From Chryseosolibacter sp049791675 (GTDB lineage: Bacteria; Bacteroidota; Bacteroidia; Cytophagales; Cyclobacteriaceae), in NCBI GenBank assembly GCA_049791675.1, contig JBARAD010000303.1:23265-87264 (forward strand): a stretch of 64,000 bases of DNA, in the 5' to 3' direction. The number at the start of each line of letters is the position of its first letter. Within the stretch, counting starts at the first letter, position 1. A program made the translations under genes and the position numbers. Positions 18,893-26,051 of this stretch are shown here, piece after piece. Below the pieces are notes generated by a model that saw only the letters and a program-made list of their open reading frames with translations, ran no database searches and was not told the DNA's origin.

Positions 18893-18924
18893 GAGGCCCG
18901 CCCCGATTGATCGGGGCGGGCCTC
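18893..18924 (-). terminator. Attenuator terminator hairpin upstream of trpE
   Basis: A perfect 14-base GC-rich stem (GAGGCCCGCCCCGA / TCGGGGCGGGCCTC) with a 4-base loop, followed on the minus strand by TGTCTTTT. It sits 49 bases before the trpE start codon and its 5' arm overlaps the antiterminator pairing. Confidence 0.88.
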
Positions 18925-18947
18925 AGCAAATTTCATTTATTGAAAAA

Positions 18948-19019
18948 CTAAAGCACAGGTTCGCACCGATCGACCTTCGATTTATGCCACCACCATGCTA
19001 TGTTTGTAAAATTCAACAT
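18948..19019 (-). CDS. trpL: trp leader peptide with Trp-Trp-Trp
   Basis: A 23-residue ORF starting ATG at 19019 and ending TAG at 18948. It begins MLNFTNIA, then three consecutive Trp codons (residues 9-11), then HKSKVDRCEPVL. Three Trp in 23 residues, located just before an antiterminator and a strong terminator in front of the trp operon, is the hallmark of an attenuator leader peptide; it is too short for ordinary gene calling. The ATG lies 17 bases past the stop of the THX gene, so the leader may be on a transcript that begins upstream of THX. Confidence 0.88.
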   Translation of the reverse strand: MLNFTNIAWWWHKSKVDRCEPVL

Positions 19020-19036
19020 TGTTTTCAGGTTTCACC

Positions 19037-19213
19037 TTATTTCTTGGCAGCTGTTCTCTTCGGTTTGGCAGGAGCTTCCGCTCCGGCGGTTTCAGCCGTC
19101 GTTTTAGAAGTAGCGCGCTTTAACTTCGCCTTGAGGGAATTTCTTTTCCTCGCATTACCAAAAGAACCAATCGCGATCTTTCCTTTTTTAGATTTTTTGT
19201 CTCCTCTTCCCAT
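19037..19213 (-). CDS. 30S ribosomal protein THX
   Basis: A 58-residue very basic protein. The start MGRGDKKSKKGKIAIGSFG matches the THX family, a small peptide bound in the head of the 30S subunit in Thermus and found in Bacteroidota. The tail is Lys/Ala-rich (KPKRTAAKK). The ATG at 19213 is fixed by this conserved N terminus. The trp leader peptide starts 17 bases downstream with no terminator between. Confidence 0.88.
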   Translation of the reverse strand: MGRGDKKSKKGKIAIGSFGNARKRNSLKAKLKRATSKTTAETAGAEAPAKPKRTAAKK

Positions 19214-19431
19214 GTTCAAGAAGTTTATGTCTGCAATTATAACGAAGGAAATACGGATTCGCAAATGGGGCCGCATAATCATTCGCACCTTGCGTTAAAA
19301 GTTTGCATTGTTAAGGCCGAACCTTCGTCAGGTTGTGCTTGTGACAGCACTGACTTTTGACTGCCAGGATATGCAGTGCGTTGCGAAATCACCCTTGCGC
19401 AAACGAATGCATCGTGCGGGGTTAATCCTTG

Positions 19432-19956
19432 TTACGGCAACAACCGGAACAGGATGCAGTCTTTTGGCTGATTTTGCTGGTTAATGAACCTGAACCATTT
19501 GAGCAGGCGCGCTTCCTCCACCAGTCCGCATTTTTTCAGGACCCGGATAGAAGCTTCGTTGTCAGCATCCACAAAAGTTCCGATCCGGTATACGTGCCTG
19601 AAGTTTTTCAGGACAGACAAAAGATGCCTGCACGCCTCCGTCGTATAGCCCTTGCCCCAGTGATTCGGACTGATCACATAGCCAAGCTGTACTTTGCCAT
19701 TGTCGTGCAGGATACCGATGCTTCCGATCAGCACCCCGTTTTTCAAACGGATGGAATAGGAATAATCTGTTCCAAAATTCCACCCGCTAATCGCATAGTT
19801 TAAATAACTTCGTGTTTCATCGACCGATTGATGCGTGGCCCAGGAAAGATATTGCGTCGCTTCGGGCTTGCTGGCATAGGCGTAAAATATTTCTTCCGCA
19901 TCTTCGTACCTTAGCCGTTGCAATAACAGTCGCTCAGTTTCGAACTTGACGGGCAT
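19432..19956 (-). CDS. GNAT family N-acetyltransferase (RimJ/RimL type)
   Basis: A 174-residue acetyl-CoA-dependent acetyltransferase. The N-terminal FETERLLLQRLRYEDAEEIF is the standard RimJ/RimL-like opening, and the acetyl-CoA pyrophosphate loop lies in LGYVISPNHWGKGYTTEACRH; the C-terminal DADNEASIRVLKKCGL is also conserved. Substrates range from ribosomal protein N termini to small molecules and cannot be predicted. The ATG at 19956 (MPVKFETERL) is chosen over an upstream ATG and TTG. Confidence 0.88.
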   Translation of the reverse strand: MPVKFETERLLLQRLRYEDAEEIFYAYASKPEATQYLSWATHQSVDETRSYLNYAISGWNFGTDYSYSIRLKNGVLIGSIGILHDNGKVQLGYVISPNHWGKGYTTEACRHLLSVLKNFRHVYRIGTFVDADNEASIRVLKKCGLVEEARLLKWFRFINQQNQPKDCILFRLLP

Positions 19957-19988
19957 GGACAGGGCAATCATGATCAAATTAAAGAAGT

Positions 19989-20231
19989 ATGGGCAAGGAC
20001 CGCAATATCGTACACCAATATTTTAAGAAGGAACTGGACGATGCAATCCTGCTCGTAAAAGTCAACCCTCTTCAGTTTAAGGTGACCGAAATCACGGTGT
20101 ACCGGGATCAGGACCCGGAACTCAGGGAACTGGAAGTGGACGAAGATATTGTTGAAGATTTGAGATCTGACGGTTTTACGGAAGCCAGTCCCCTGGAGTT
20201 TAATCTTTATTTATCGGGACTGATGAGGTGA
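19989..20231 (+). CDS. Hypothetical small protein
   Basis: An 80-residue acidic protein with no signal peptide or membrane segment. It starts MGKDRNIVHQYFKKELDDA and looks like alternating beta strands and helices (VTEITVYRDQDPELRELEVDEDI). It resembles small conserved proteins of Bacteroidota but I cannot name a family. It is divergent from the acetyltransferase gene with only about 30 bases between start codons. Confidence 0.65.
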   Translation: MGKDRNIVHQYFKKELDDAILLVKVNPLQFKVTEITVYRDQDPELRELEVDEDIVEDLRSDGFTEASPLEFNLYLSGLMR

Positions 20232-20338
20232 GCAGGTTTAATGCGTTTGCGATGAACCAAGCGTGTCCTGGACCAAGCGATTCAAAAGAAGTTCAGGCGT
20301 TTTTTTTGCGGCCATTACCATTTCTGGTAATCACGTTG

Positions 20339-20346
20339 TATCTTTG
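20339..20346 (+). promoter_or_regulatory. -7 promoter box of the SRP RNA
   Basis: TATCTTTG fits the Bacteroidota sigma-A -7 consensus TAnnTTTG exactly, and lies 5 bases before the predicted 5' end of the SRP RNA, where transcription should start. No clear -33 TTG element was found at the usual spacing. Confidence 0.75.
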
Positions 20347-20351
20347 CACCG

Positions 20352-20441
20352 GCAAGCCGGCACGACCAGCTCCTGCTGAATCCCCCCAGGACCGGAAGGT
20401 AGCAAGGGTAGGCGGTTGTAGCGGTGCGATGTTCGGTTTGC
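20352..20441 (+). ncRNA. ffs: Signal recognition particle RNA (4.5S type)
   Basis: About 90 nucleotides carrying the universal SRP helix 8 signature: the asymmetric-loop and tetraloop region CCAGGACCGGAAGGTAGCA, where GGAA caps the hairpin bound by Ffh. The ends pair (GCAAGCCG with CGGTTTGC, including one G-U), which sets the borders, and TATTTTTGTTTTT follows as a terminator tail. The RNA binds Ffh and FtsY to target membrane proteins co-translationally. Ends are estimated to within a few bases. Confidence 0.92.
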
Positions 20442-20543
20442 TATTTTTGTTTTTACTCGGCAAAGGCCGGCTGACCGCTTAAAAACCAGTCTCATCAATG
20501 AGGAGTCCCTCAAGTGACTATTTACACGCACCGCTGTTATCAT

Positions 20544-20551
20544 TACCTTTG
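20544..20551 (+). promoter_or_regulatory. -7 promoter box upstream of the transaldolase gene
   Basis: TACCTTTG fits TAnnTTTG exactly, 28 bases before the start codon at 20580. No -33 TTG element stands at the expected distance. Confidence 0.6.
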
Positions 20552-20579
20552 CCTGGCTTGAAATCTTAACCACCGAAAA

Positions 20580-21236
20580 ATGAAATTTTTTATTGACACT
20601 GCGAACCTCAACGAAATCAAAGAAGCATATGATCTGGGCGTACTGGACGGCGTGACCACCAATCCATCCCTGATGGCCAAGGAAGGCATCAAGGGCCTGG
20701 AGAAGATCAAAGCGCACTACAAAGCGATCTGCGACATTGTCGATAACAACGTAAGCGCCGAAGTGATCGCCACAGACTTCGAAAACATTATCCGCGAAGG
20801 AAAGGAGCTGGCAAAGATCGATGACAAGATCGTCGTAAAGGTTCCCATGATCCGCGACGGTATCAAGGCGATCAAGAAATTTTCAAGCGAGGGTATCCGC
20901 ACGAATTGTACGCTTGTATTCTCGGCGGGCCAGGCGATCCTCGCTGCCAAAGCCGGGGCCAGCTATGTTTCTCCTTTTATCGGACGACTTGACGACGTGT
21001 CACAGGATGGTCTTGAACTCATTGCCCAGATGCGTTTGATCTATGACAACTATCCCTTTGAGACCGAGATCCTGGCCGCATCCGTTCGCCATGCCATGCA
21101 CCTGATCAAGTGCGCGGAGATCGGCGCCGATGTAGCAACGTGTCCCCTGAGTGTCATCACCGGACTATTGAAACATCCTCTGACCGATAGCGGTCTCGAG
21201 AAGTTTCTTTCCGATCATAAAAAAGCCAACGGCTAA
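20580..21236 (+). CDS. Fructose-6-phosphate aldolase / small transaldolase (TalC type)
   Basis: A 218-residue TIM-barrel enzyme of the short transaldolase family. The N-terminal MKFFIDTANLNEIKEA, GVTTNPSLMAKEG and the Schiff-base lysine strand KIVVKVPM are diagnostic, with SPFIGRLDD near residue 137. It either exchanges dihydroxyacetone units in the non-oxidative pentose phosphate pathway or cleaves fructose-6-phosphate; sequence alone does not separate these. The next gene starts 8 bases after its stop, so the two are probably co-transcribed. Confidence 0.92.
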   Translation: MKFFIDTANLNEIKEAYDLGVLDGVTTNPSLMAKEGIKGLEKIKAHYKAICDIVDNNVSAEVIATDFENIIREGKELAKIDDKIVVKVPMIRDGIKAIKKFSSEGIRTNCTLVFSAGQAILAAKAGASYVSPFIGRLDDVSQDGLELIAQMRLIYDNYPFETEILAASVRHAMHLIKCAEIGADVATCPLSVITGLLKHPLTDSGLEKFLSDHKKANG

Positions 21237-21244
21237 CAGCGCCT

Positions 21245-21952
21245 ATGTTTTCATCCGATCCCGTCGTCCGCGTCAGTGAGGGACACATCTTCCAGGACCA
21301 CAATACGGTGCTGGCGGATCTCAACTTTGAAATAGAGAAAGGTGAGTTTGTCTACCTGGTGGGACGTACAGGATCGGGTAAATCTTCGCTGCTCAAGACC
21401 TTATATGCCGACCTCCCGCTGCGGCTTGGAAACATCCAGATTTGCGGATATCATATCCGTGGCATCAAAAGCGCTGAGGTGCCCATGCTGCGCAGGAAAC
21501 TTGGAATCATCTTCCAGGATTTCCAGCTTTTCCACGACCGCTCCGTAGGTGAGAACCTCCTCTTTGTCATGAAAGCAACGGGATGGCGCGATCATTCAAA
21601 AATGCGTGGGCGACTGACGGAAGTACTGATGCAGGTCGGGCTCGGTTCAGTAGAGAAAAAAATGCCATGGCAACTGTCGGGCGGGGAACAGCAACGCGTG
21701 GTGATTGCACGCGCCCTGATCAATGAGCCGCAGATCCTGCTGGCAGATGAACCCACGGGAAATCTCGATCCGGAAGTATCTTATGGCATCATGCGAATCT
21801 TTCAGCAAATCAATAAAAGCGGTACCGCCGTGCTCATGGCAACGCACAGCTATGGTCTGATCAGGAAATTTCCCGCGCGGATTCTGAAGTGTGAAGAAGG
21901 AAGGGTGCTGGATTCTGCTGTAGAAAAATTCGAGCTGACGACGGATTTATAG
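21245..21952 (+). CDS. ftsE: FtsE-like ABC transporter ATP-binding protein
   Basis: A 235-residue ABC ATPase. Walker A is GRTGSGKS at residues 40-47, the signature is LSGGEQQRVVIARAL and Walker B is ILLADEPTGNLDP. The LRRKLGIIFQDFQL Q-loop and short length match FtsE, which pairs with the membrane protein FtsX to control peptidoglycan hydrolases at division. No ftsX-like gene is next to it, which is common in Bacteroidota. It lies 8 bases after the transaldolase gene. Confidence 0.82.
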   Translation: MFSSDPVVRVSEGHIFQDHNTVLADLNFEIEKGEFVYLVGRTGSGKSSLLKTLYADLPLRLGNIQICGYHIRGIKSAEVPMLRRKLGIIFQDFQLFHDRSVGENLLFVMKATGWRDHSKMRGRLTEVLMQVGLGSVEKKMPWQLSGGEQQRVVIARALINEPQILLADEPTGNLDPEVSYGIMRIFQQINKSGTAVLMATHSYGLIRKFPARILKCEEGRVLDSAVEKFELTTDL

Positions 21953-22069
21953 CCCCACACGAAGGCGCTCAATGGAAACGCGCAACGTGCGAAGGACAAC
22001 GCTCTCCGTTATAATCACTTTAAGAAGTTATGACAACGCCAACGGATCACTGACGGCCGACCCCGGTCA

Positions 22070-22591
22070 TCAGGTGCTCCGCTCCCCTTTGGCTTTCTGA
22101 CTTTCAACCTTTTTTTCCTCCAGCCTGTGCAGGTGCTGGTTCAGCAGATCGATGCGCACCAGGAGGTTCAATACAAGGGCGTCTTTTACTTTCTGACTCG
22201 GTCTTGCTTTCATCTCTTCTTTCAACACCAGGTACATGGCTTCGAGTTGCTGAAAGTCATGCGTGAAACCATTCAGACCATCGTTCTGCTGGAATTCCTG
22301 GATCATGTCGACTTTATTGGATATCTGCTGGAAGTAGAAGGCTTCGACATCCGAGAATTCCTTCAGCGCCACCGATTGATCGGCTTTCGCAGGTTCCTGT
22401 GGCAACAACAGATAGGCTGACAGCATCATGAAAAAAATGGCCGCCGCCCGCCACCACACCACGGGATCCTTCCATGACCTTCCCGCGGAGCCAATCGAAT
22501 TTTCGATACCGCTCCAAACTTCAGAAGATGGCTCCCTGTCATCAAAAGCATCTCTGTTTTTCCGGACAAAATCTTCAAGCTGATCTTTCAT
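22070..22591 (-). CDS. Putative anti-sigma factor, one membrane segment
   Basis: A 173-residue protein with a cytosolic N-terminal ~45 residues (MKDQLEDFVRKNRDAFDDREPS), one membrane segment (WWRAAAIFFMMLSAYLLL, about 47-64) and a charged, helical outer domain. Its start codon overlaps the stop of the ECF sigma gene by 4 bases (ATGA), the usual arrangement of a sigma and its membrane anti-sigma. No zinc-finger (ZAS) motif is visible, so the assignment rests on topology and context. Confidence 0.7.
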   Translation of the reverse strand: MKDQLEDFVRKNRDAFDDREPSSEVWSGIENSIGSAGRSWKDPVVWWRAAAIFFMMLSAYLLLPQEPAKADQSVALKEFSDVEAFYFQQISNKVDMIQEFQQNDGLNGFTHDFQQLEAMYLVLKEEMKARPSQKVKDALVLNLLVRIDLLNQHLHRLEEKKVESQKAKGERST

Positions 22592-23112
22592 GATCTGATG
22601 GTTAATTTTTCCCTTAATTTTGCTTTCGCCCGGTTCAACTGCGATTTCGAAGTTGATTCCGTGATCCCCATAATACCGGCGATCTCCTGGTGGTCGTAAC
22701 CTTCCAATAAATATAACGAAAGCACCGACCGGTATCCATCGGGTAATTCTTCGATAGCTTTTTTCACCCGGTCAACGGTTAATTCTTCCTTATAGTCGGC
22801 CGCTGACTCGGTCTCGACAATGTCCCACGTTTCGTCCTCGGGCATCCACTCATGTTTTCGCCGTTTCAGTACGTTGATGGATTTATTGACGACAATACGT
22901 TTCAACCAGGCACCGAACGTGGCATCCGCCCGATAGCTGCCAAGACTTTTGAAGGCGCTGATAAAAGCATCCTGAAGCGCATCTTCAGCATCTTCCTGCC
23001 TTCCCGTGATCCTGTAGCTAACATTGTACATCGACCGCGAATACAGTCTGTAGAGCTGGTAATGGGCGTCGCGGTCGCCTGCCTTGCAGCGCGCAACCAA
23101 ATCATCATGCAT
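22588..23112 (-). CDS. ECF-type RNA polymerase sigma factor
   Basis: A 174-residue sigma-70 family protein with region 2 (YNVSYRITGRQEDAEDALQDAFI and WLKRIVVNKSINVLKRR) and region 4 (ELPDGYRSVLSLYLLEGYDHQEIAGIMGITESTSKSQLNRAKAKL, described here in parts: a helix-turn-helix around residues 120-165). It directs transcription of an unknown stress or envelope regulon and is probably held at the membrane by the overlapping downstream gene. The ATG at 23112 is chosen over a TTG 21 bases upstream. Confidence 0.9.
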   Translation of the reverse strand: MHDDLVARCKAGDRDAHYQLYRLYSRSMYNVSYRITGRQEDAEDALQDAFISAFKSLGSYRADATFGAWLKRIVVNKSINVLKRRKHEWMPEDETWDIVETESAADYKEELTVDRVKKAIEELPDGYRSVLSLYLLEGYDHQEIAGIMGITESTSKSQLNRAKAKLREKLTIRS

Positions 23113-23190
23113 GTTCAAAACCTGCTGCTCCAAGCGAATTCCGGCTATTCGTTTTTACCAAAGACAAGATAGGGATTAAAAGGTTGCATC

Positions 23191-23310
23191 ATTGGGAATT
23201 AGGAATTAGGCATTAGGAATTAGGAAATAGGAAATAGGCATTCGTCATTAGGGCATTCGTCATCAGCCATTGGTCATTGTGAATTGGGAATCAGATACCC
23301 GGAATCGGGA
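23191..23310. repeat. Heptamer array, about 17 units of the ATTAGGA type
   Basis: Seventeen nearly unbroken 7-base units with consensus ATTNGGA/C: pure ATTAGGA and ATTAGGC at the left, grading to AATAGGA, ATTCGTC, ATTGTGA, ATCAGAT and ATCGGGA. Only one unit (23247-23254) is 8 bases long. It lies in the 430-base gap between the sigma gene and the CCA-enzyme gene. Confidence 0.92.
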
Positions 23311-23380
23311 AGGGACCTTCATGGGCCGGATGTGCGGTGGGTGGTAGGGACGCATAATCATGCATCCTGGCCAGTCATTA

Positions 23381-23529
23381 GTTGGTTATTGGTGTTTGGT
23401 TATTTCTCATCCTGTCCATGCCTGAATTCCCAATGCCTTATTCCGGATGCCTAATGCTCAATTCCTAATGCCCAATTCCTAATGCCTAATTCCTAATGCC
23501 TAATGACTAATGACTAATTAATAACCAAC
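23381..23529. repeat. Inverted heptamer array (TAATGCC/TAATTCC) with 10-base flanking inverted repeat
   Basis: Thirteen 7-base units, consensus TAATKCC, run from 23431 to 23521. They are the reverse complement of the GGCATTA/GGAATTA units at 23191-23310. A perfect 10-base inverted repeat, GTTGGTTATT at 23381-23390 and AATAACCAAC at 23520-23529, brackets the array; GGTTATT, GGTGTTT, GGTTATT form a further small array at 23384-23404. Confidence 0.9.
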
Positions 23530-23542
23530 CTCCAGTCCGGAC

Positions 23543-24955
23543 TCAGGAGGCTTCCGCCAATCCGCGGGCGGAGGCGAGCTGCCGAAGTAAGGCGAGGGCT
23601 TCATCCCTGTCATTCCTGATTTTTCCGTCAAGGATGGCTTCTTTGATCTCTTCCTTGATTTCGCCAATGATCCTGCCGGGGGGTATGCTGTACATCTTCA
23701 TGATCTCATCGCCGGTAACGGGCGGCTGAAAATTGCGGATGTGATCTTTCTCTTCAACTTCCGCCATTTTACGCTCCACCAGGTCAAAGTTCCTGAGGAA
23801 CCGCGTGACTTTTTCATTGTTTTTGGAAGTGATGTCGGCACGACAAAGCTTCATCAATGCGTCGATCTCATCTCCCGCTTCGAAGAGCAGGCGGCGAATG
23901 GCCGAGTCGGAAACATTGCGCACGAGCGGAATGGGCCGAAGATGAAGACGTACCAGCTTCTGGACGAATAGCATGCGTTCGTCCATGGGAAGTTTCAGGC
24001 GCCGGAAGATCCCCGGCGTCATGCGGGCGCCTTTTTCTTCGTGACCGTGAAAGGTCCAGCCGTGTTCTTTGTCAAATTTCTTGGTCGCCGGCTTGGCGAT
24101 GTCGTGCATGATGGCAGCCCACCGCAGCCATAGGTTGTCGGAAACTTTCGAGACGTTATCAAGCACCTGCAGGGTGTGGAAAAAATTGTCTTTATGGGCC
24201 TGATTGCCGATATACTCGACGCCATGAAGGGCAACCATTTCGGGAAAGAATTGCCTGAGCAGCCCGCTGTGAAAAAGCAACTTGAAGCCATAGGAAGGCA
24301 GCGGGCTCATGATGATCTTATTCAGCTCGTCTATGATACGCTCGGCAGAGATGATCTTCAGCCTTTCCGCCTGAGAAGTAATGGCTGCAAAAGTGTCGGC
24401 CTCAATATCGAAGTTCAATTGCGATGCAAAACGAATCGCACGCATCATCCTCAGTGGATCGTCTGAAAACGTAATGACGGGATCGAGCGGCGTACGGATG
24501 ATCTTCCGCTTCATATCCCCTACCCCGTCAAACGGATCGATCAGTTCACCGAAGGTTTCCTTGTTCAGGGAAATAGCCAGCGCGTTGATCGTAAAGTCCC
24601 TTCGCTTCTGGTCATCTTCGAGTGAGCCATCCTCCACGCTCGGTTTGCGTGATTCGGCGCGGTAGGATTCCTTGCGCGCTCCGACAAATTCCAGGTCGAG
24701 GTCTCCATATAACATTTGGGCAGTGCCAAAATTCTTAAACACACTCACCTTGAGGTTGGGTCCCAGCGCTTTTGCCACGGCCTGTGCGAGGTCAATGCCG
24801 CTTCCAACGCACACGAAATCAATATCTTTGGAGGGTCTGTTTAAGACGAGGTCGCGAACATAACCCCCTACCACATACGTATCAAGGGATCGCCCGTCAG
24901 CCACTGCGCCGATGGTCTTAAATAGGGGAAGTTCAAGCGATGAAGAAAGATTCAT
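23543..24955 (-). CDS. cca: CCA tRNA nucleotidyltransferase with HD domain
   Basis: A 470-residue class II nucleotidyltransferase that adds or repairs the 3' CCA of tRNAs. The polymerase core has VVGGYVRD and KDIDFVCVG with the metal-binding aspartates, and RRDFTINALA motif; a tRNA-binding helical region follows. The HD phosphohydrolase domain (MHDIAKPATKKF with HGHEEKG) starts near residue 255. Bacteroidota usually encode this fused form; a poly(A) polymerase activity cannot be excluded. The ATG at 24955 (MNLSSSLELP) is chosen; the longer frame would overlap the PorP gene. Confidence 0.9.
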   Translation of the reverse strand: MNLSSSLELPLFKTIGAVADGRSLDTYVVGGYVRDLVLNRPSKDIDFVCVGSGIDLAQAVAKALGPNLKVSVFKNFGTAQMLYGDLDLEFVGARKESYRAESRKPSVEDGSLEDDQKRRDFTINALAISLNKETFGELIDPFDGVGDMKRKIIRTPLDPVITFSDDPLRMMRAIRFASQLNFDIEADTFAAITSQAERLKIISAERIIDELNKIIMSPLPSYGFKLLFHSGLLRQFFPEMVALHGVEYIGNQAHKDNFFHTLQVLDNVSKVSDNLWLRWAAIMHDIAKPATKKFDKEHGWTFHGHEEKGARMTPGIFRRLKLPMDERMLFVQKLVRLHLRPIPLVRNVSDSAIRRLLFEAGDEIDALMKLCRADITSKNNEKVTRFLRNFDLVERKMAEVEEKDHIRNFQPPVTGDEIMKMYSIPPGRIIGEIKEEIKEAILDGKIRNDRDEALALLRQLASARGLAEAS

Positions 24956-25035
24956 GCGCGAATTTAAATCAGAATTTTCAAAATCCCGTAGTGGCATCCC
25001 GCGCCGACGCCGGAAGAAAGCATCCTTGACTCCTG

Positions 25036-26049
25036 TTAGTCTCCCGAGAAGGTGGGACACGGAATGTACCGCTCGCGCTTCCGCTTCTTCACCTGGGTGG
25101 CAAGTTCGATCTTGAATTTCAGACCGATCTCATGGGCGCCGCCGGAAATGGGGCCCAACTCGGAAACGGTCACGTCATAGCTGTAACTCACCTCGACATT
25201 GGACAACTGGAAACCCAGCACCACCACGACGGCGTCCTGGCTGACGTTGTCCTTTGCGTTCTGCTGGATGGGAATCCCGCGATACCACAACCCGATGACT
25301 ACGGGCTCATAAAAAAAATAGGTTCCGAGGTCGAGCTGGTCAAAATTACCCTGTTGTTTATAAACAAAGGAGGGTGCAATGGAGGCAGTGCGGTCGCGCT
25401 TGAATACCCCGTGATATAACGGGATGCGCACCCCGCCATGCACGGAAGTTTTGACCGGGATTTCACTTTCATCGTCCATTAAAGAACGGTTCGGTCTGTT
25501 GAGATGCGACGTGGAAAGACCAAGCCATACCTTGCGGCTGTACACCAGCAGGCCCGCACCGAAATCGAAATACGTCTGGCCCTCCACGTTGAGGCCGGAC
25601 GGCGGTGGCGGTATGTTGTCGCTGTTTTGAGAAAAGTCCAGTTGCTGATAGAAGACCAGTTTATTAAAATCGATCGTTCTGGAGCCCAGACCAAAATTCA
25701 ATCCGGAAGAAAGGATCATCTTGTCGGATAATTTCACTTTATAGGCGTATTGAAAATTGAATTGCGTCGACTTCAGATTGGCAGAACCTGCTTTGTCCGC
25801 CGTCAGCAGAAATCCCAGACCTGAGTTCAATTGATCCAGGTTGTAATCATAGGAGAAAGCATATGTCTGGAAGGCCTGTGAAATATTGGGCCATTGATTT
25901 CTGTAGTTGGCGATAAAACGATGATCCACGGAAGTCCCCGCGAAAGCAGGGTTCAGGTACAACGGCGCCGCGTAATACTGAGAAAATTCAGGATCCTGCG
26001 CGCGCGCCAGCGAGGAAAAAAATATCAGGACGAATACCAGTTTTTTCAT
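25036..26049 (-). CDS. PorP/SprF family type IX secretion membrane protein
   Basis: A 337-residue outer-membrane beta-barrel protein. After the signal peptide (FVLIFFSSLARAQ) comes QDPEFSQYYAAPLYLNPAFAGT, the hallmark opening of PorP/SprF proteins, then alternating barrel strands ending in the amphipathic VSYSYDVT and GAHEIGLKFK segments. PorP/SprF proteins help type B type IX substrates, often giant adhesins, reach or attach to the surface. The gene starts 2 bases after the stop of the upstream giant protein gene, a fixed pairing in this phylum. Confidence 0.92.
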   Translation of the reverse strand: MKKLVFVLIFFSSLARAQDPEFSQYYAAPLYLNPAFAGTSVDHRFIANYRNQWPNISQAFQTYAFSYDYNLDQLNSGLGFLLTADKAGSANLKSTQFNFQYAYKVKLSDKMILSSGLNFGLGSRTIDFNKLVFYQQLDFSQNSDNIPPPPSGLNVEGQTYFDFGAGLLVYSRKVWLGLSTSHLNRPNRSLMDDESEIPVKTSVHGGVRIPLYHGVFKRDRTASIAPSFVYKQQGNFDQLDLGTYFFYEPVVIGLWYRGIPIQQNAKDNVSQDAVVVVLGFQLSNVEVSYSYDVTVSELGPISGGAHEIGLKFKIELATQVKKRKRERYIPCPTFSGD

Positions 26050-26051
26050 TT

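Larger units (their letters stand above)
18885..19019 (-). promoter_or_regulatory. Transcription attenuator of the trp operon
   Basis: The leader shows all parts of a ribosome-mediated attenuator. A 23-codon leader ORF contains three tandem Trp codons (18987-18995). Just after them ATCGA and TCGAT form a small pause-type hairpin (18969-18981). The segment GATCGGTGCG (plus bases 18962-18971) can pair at 9 of 10 positions with CGCCCCGATC (plus bases 18909-18918), which is the 5' arm of the terminator, so it is a ready antiterminator. A ribosome stalled at Trp codons would block the first hairpin and free the antiterminator. This arrangement is seen directly; function is inferred from the well-known enterobacterial mechanism. 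Confidence 0.85.

Noticed and set aside
18909..18924. A leader peptide reading through the terminator stem (ATG near 18940)
   Set aside because: An 18-codon frame exists there but has no Trp codon; the upstream ORF with three Trp codons fits the attenuator far better.
23191..23521. CRISPR array
   Set aside because: Units are 7 bases without spacers, degenerate, and no cas gene is nearby.
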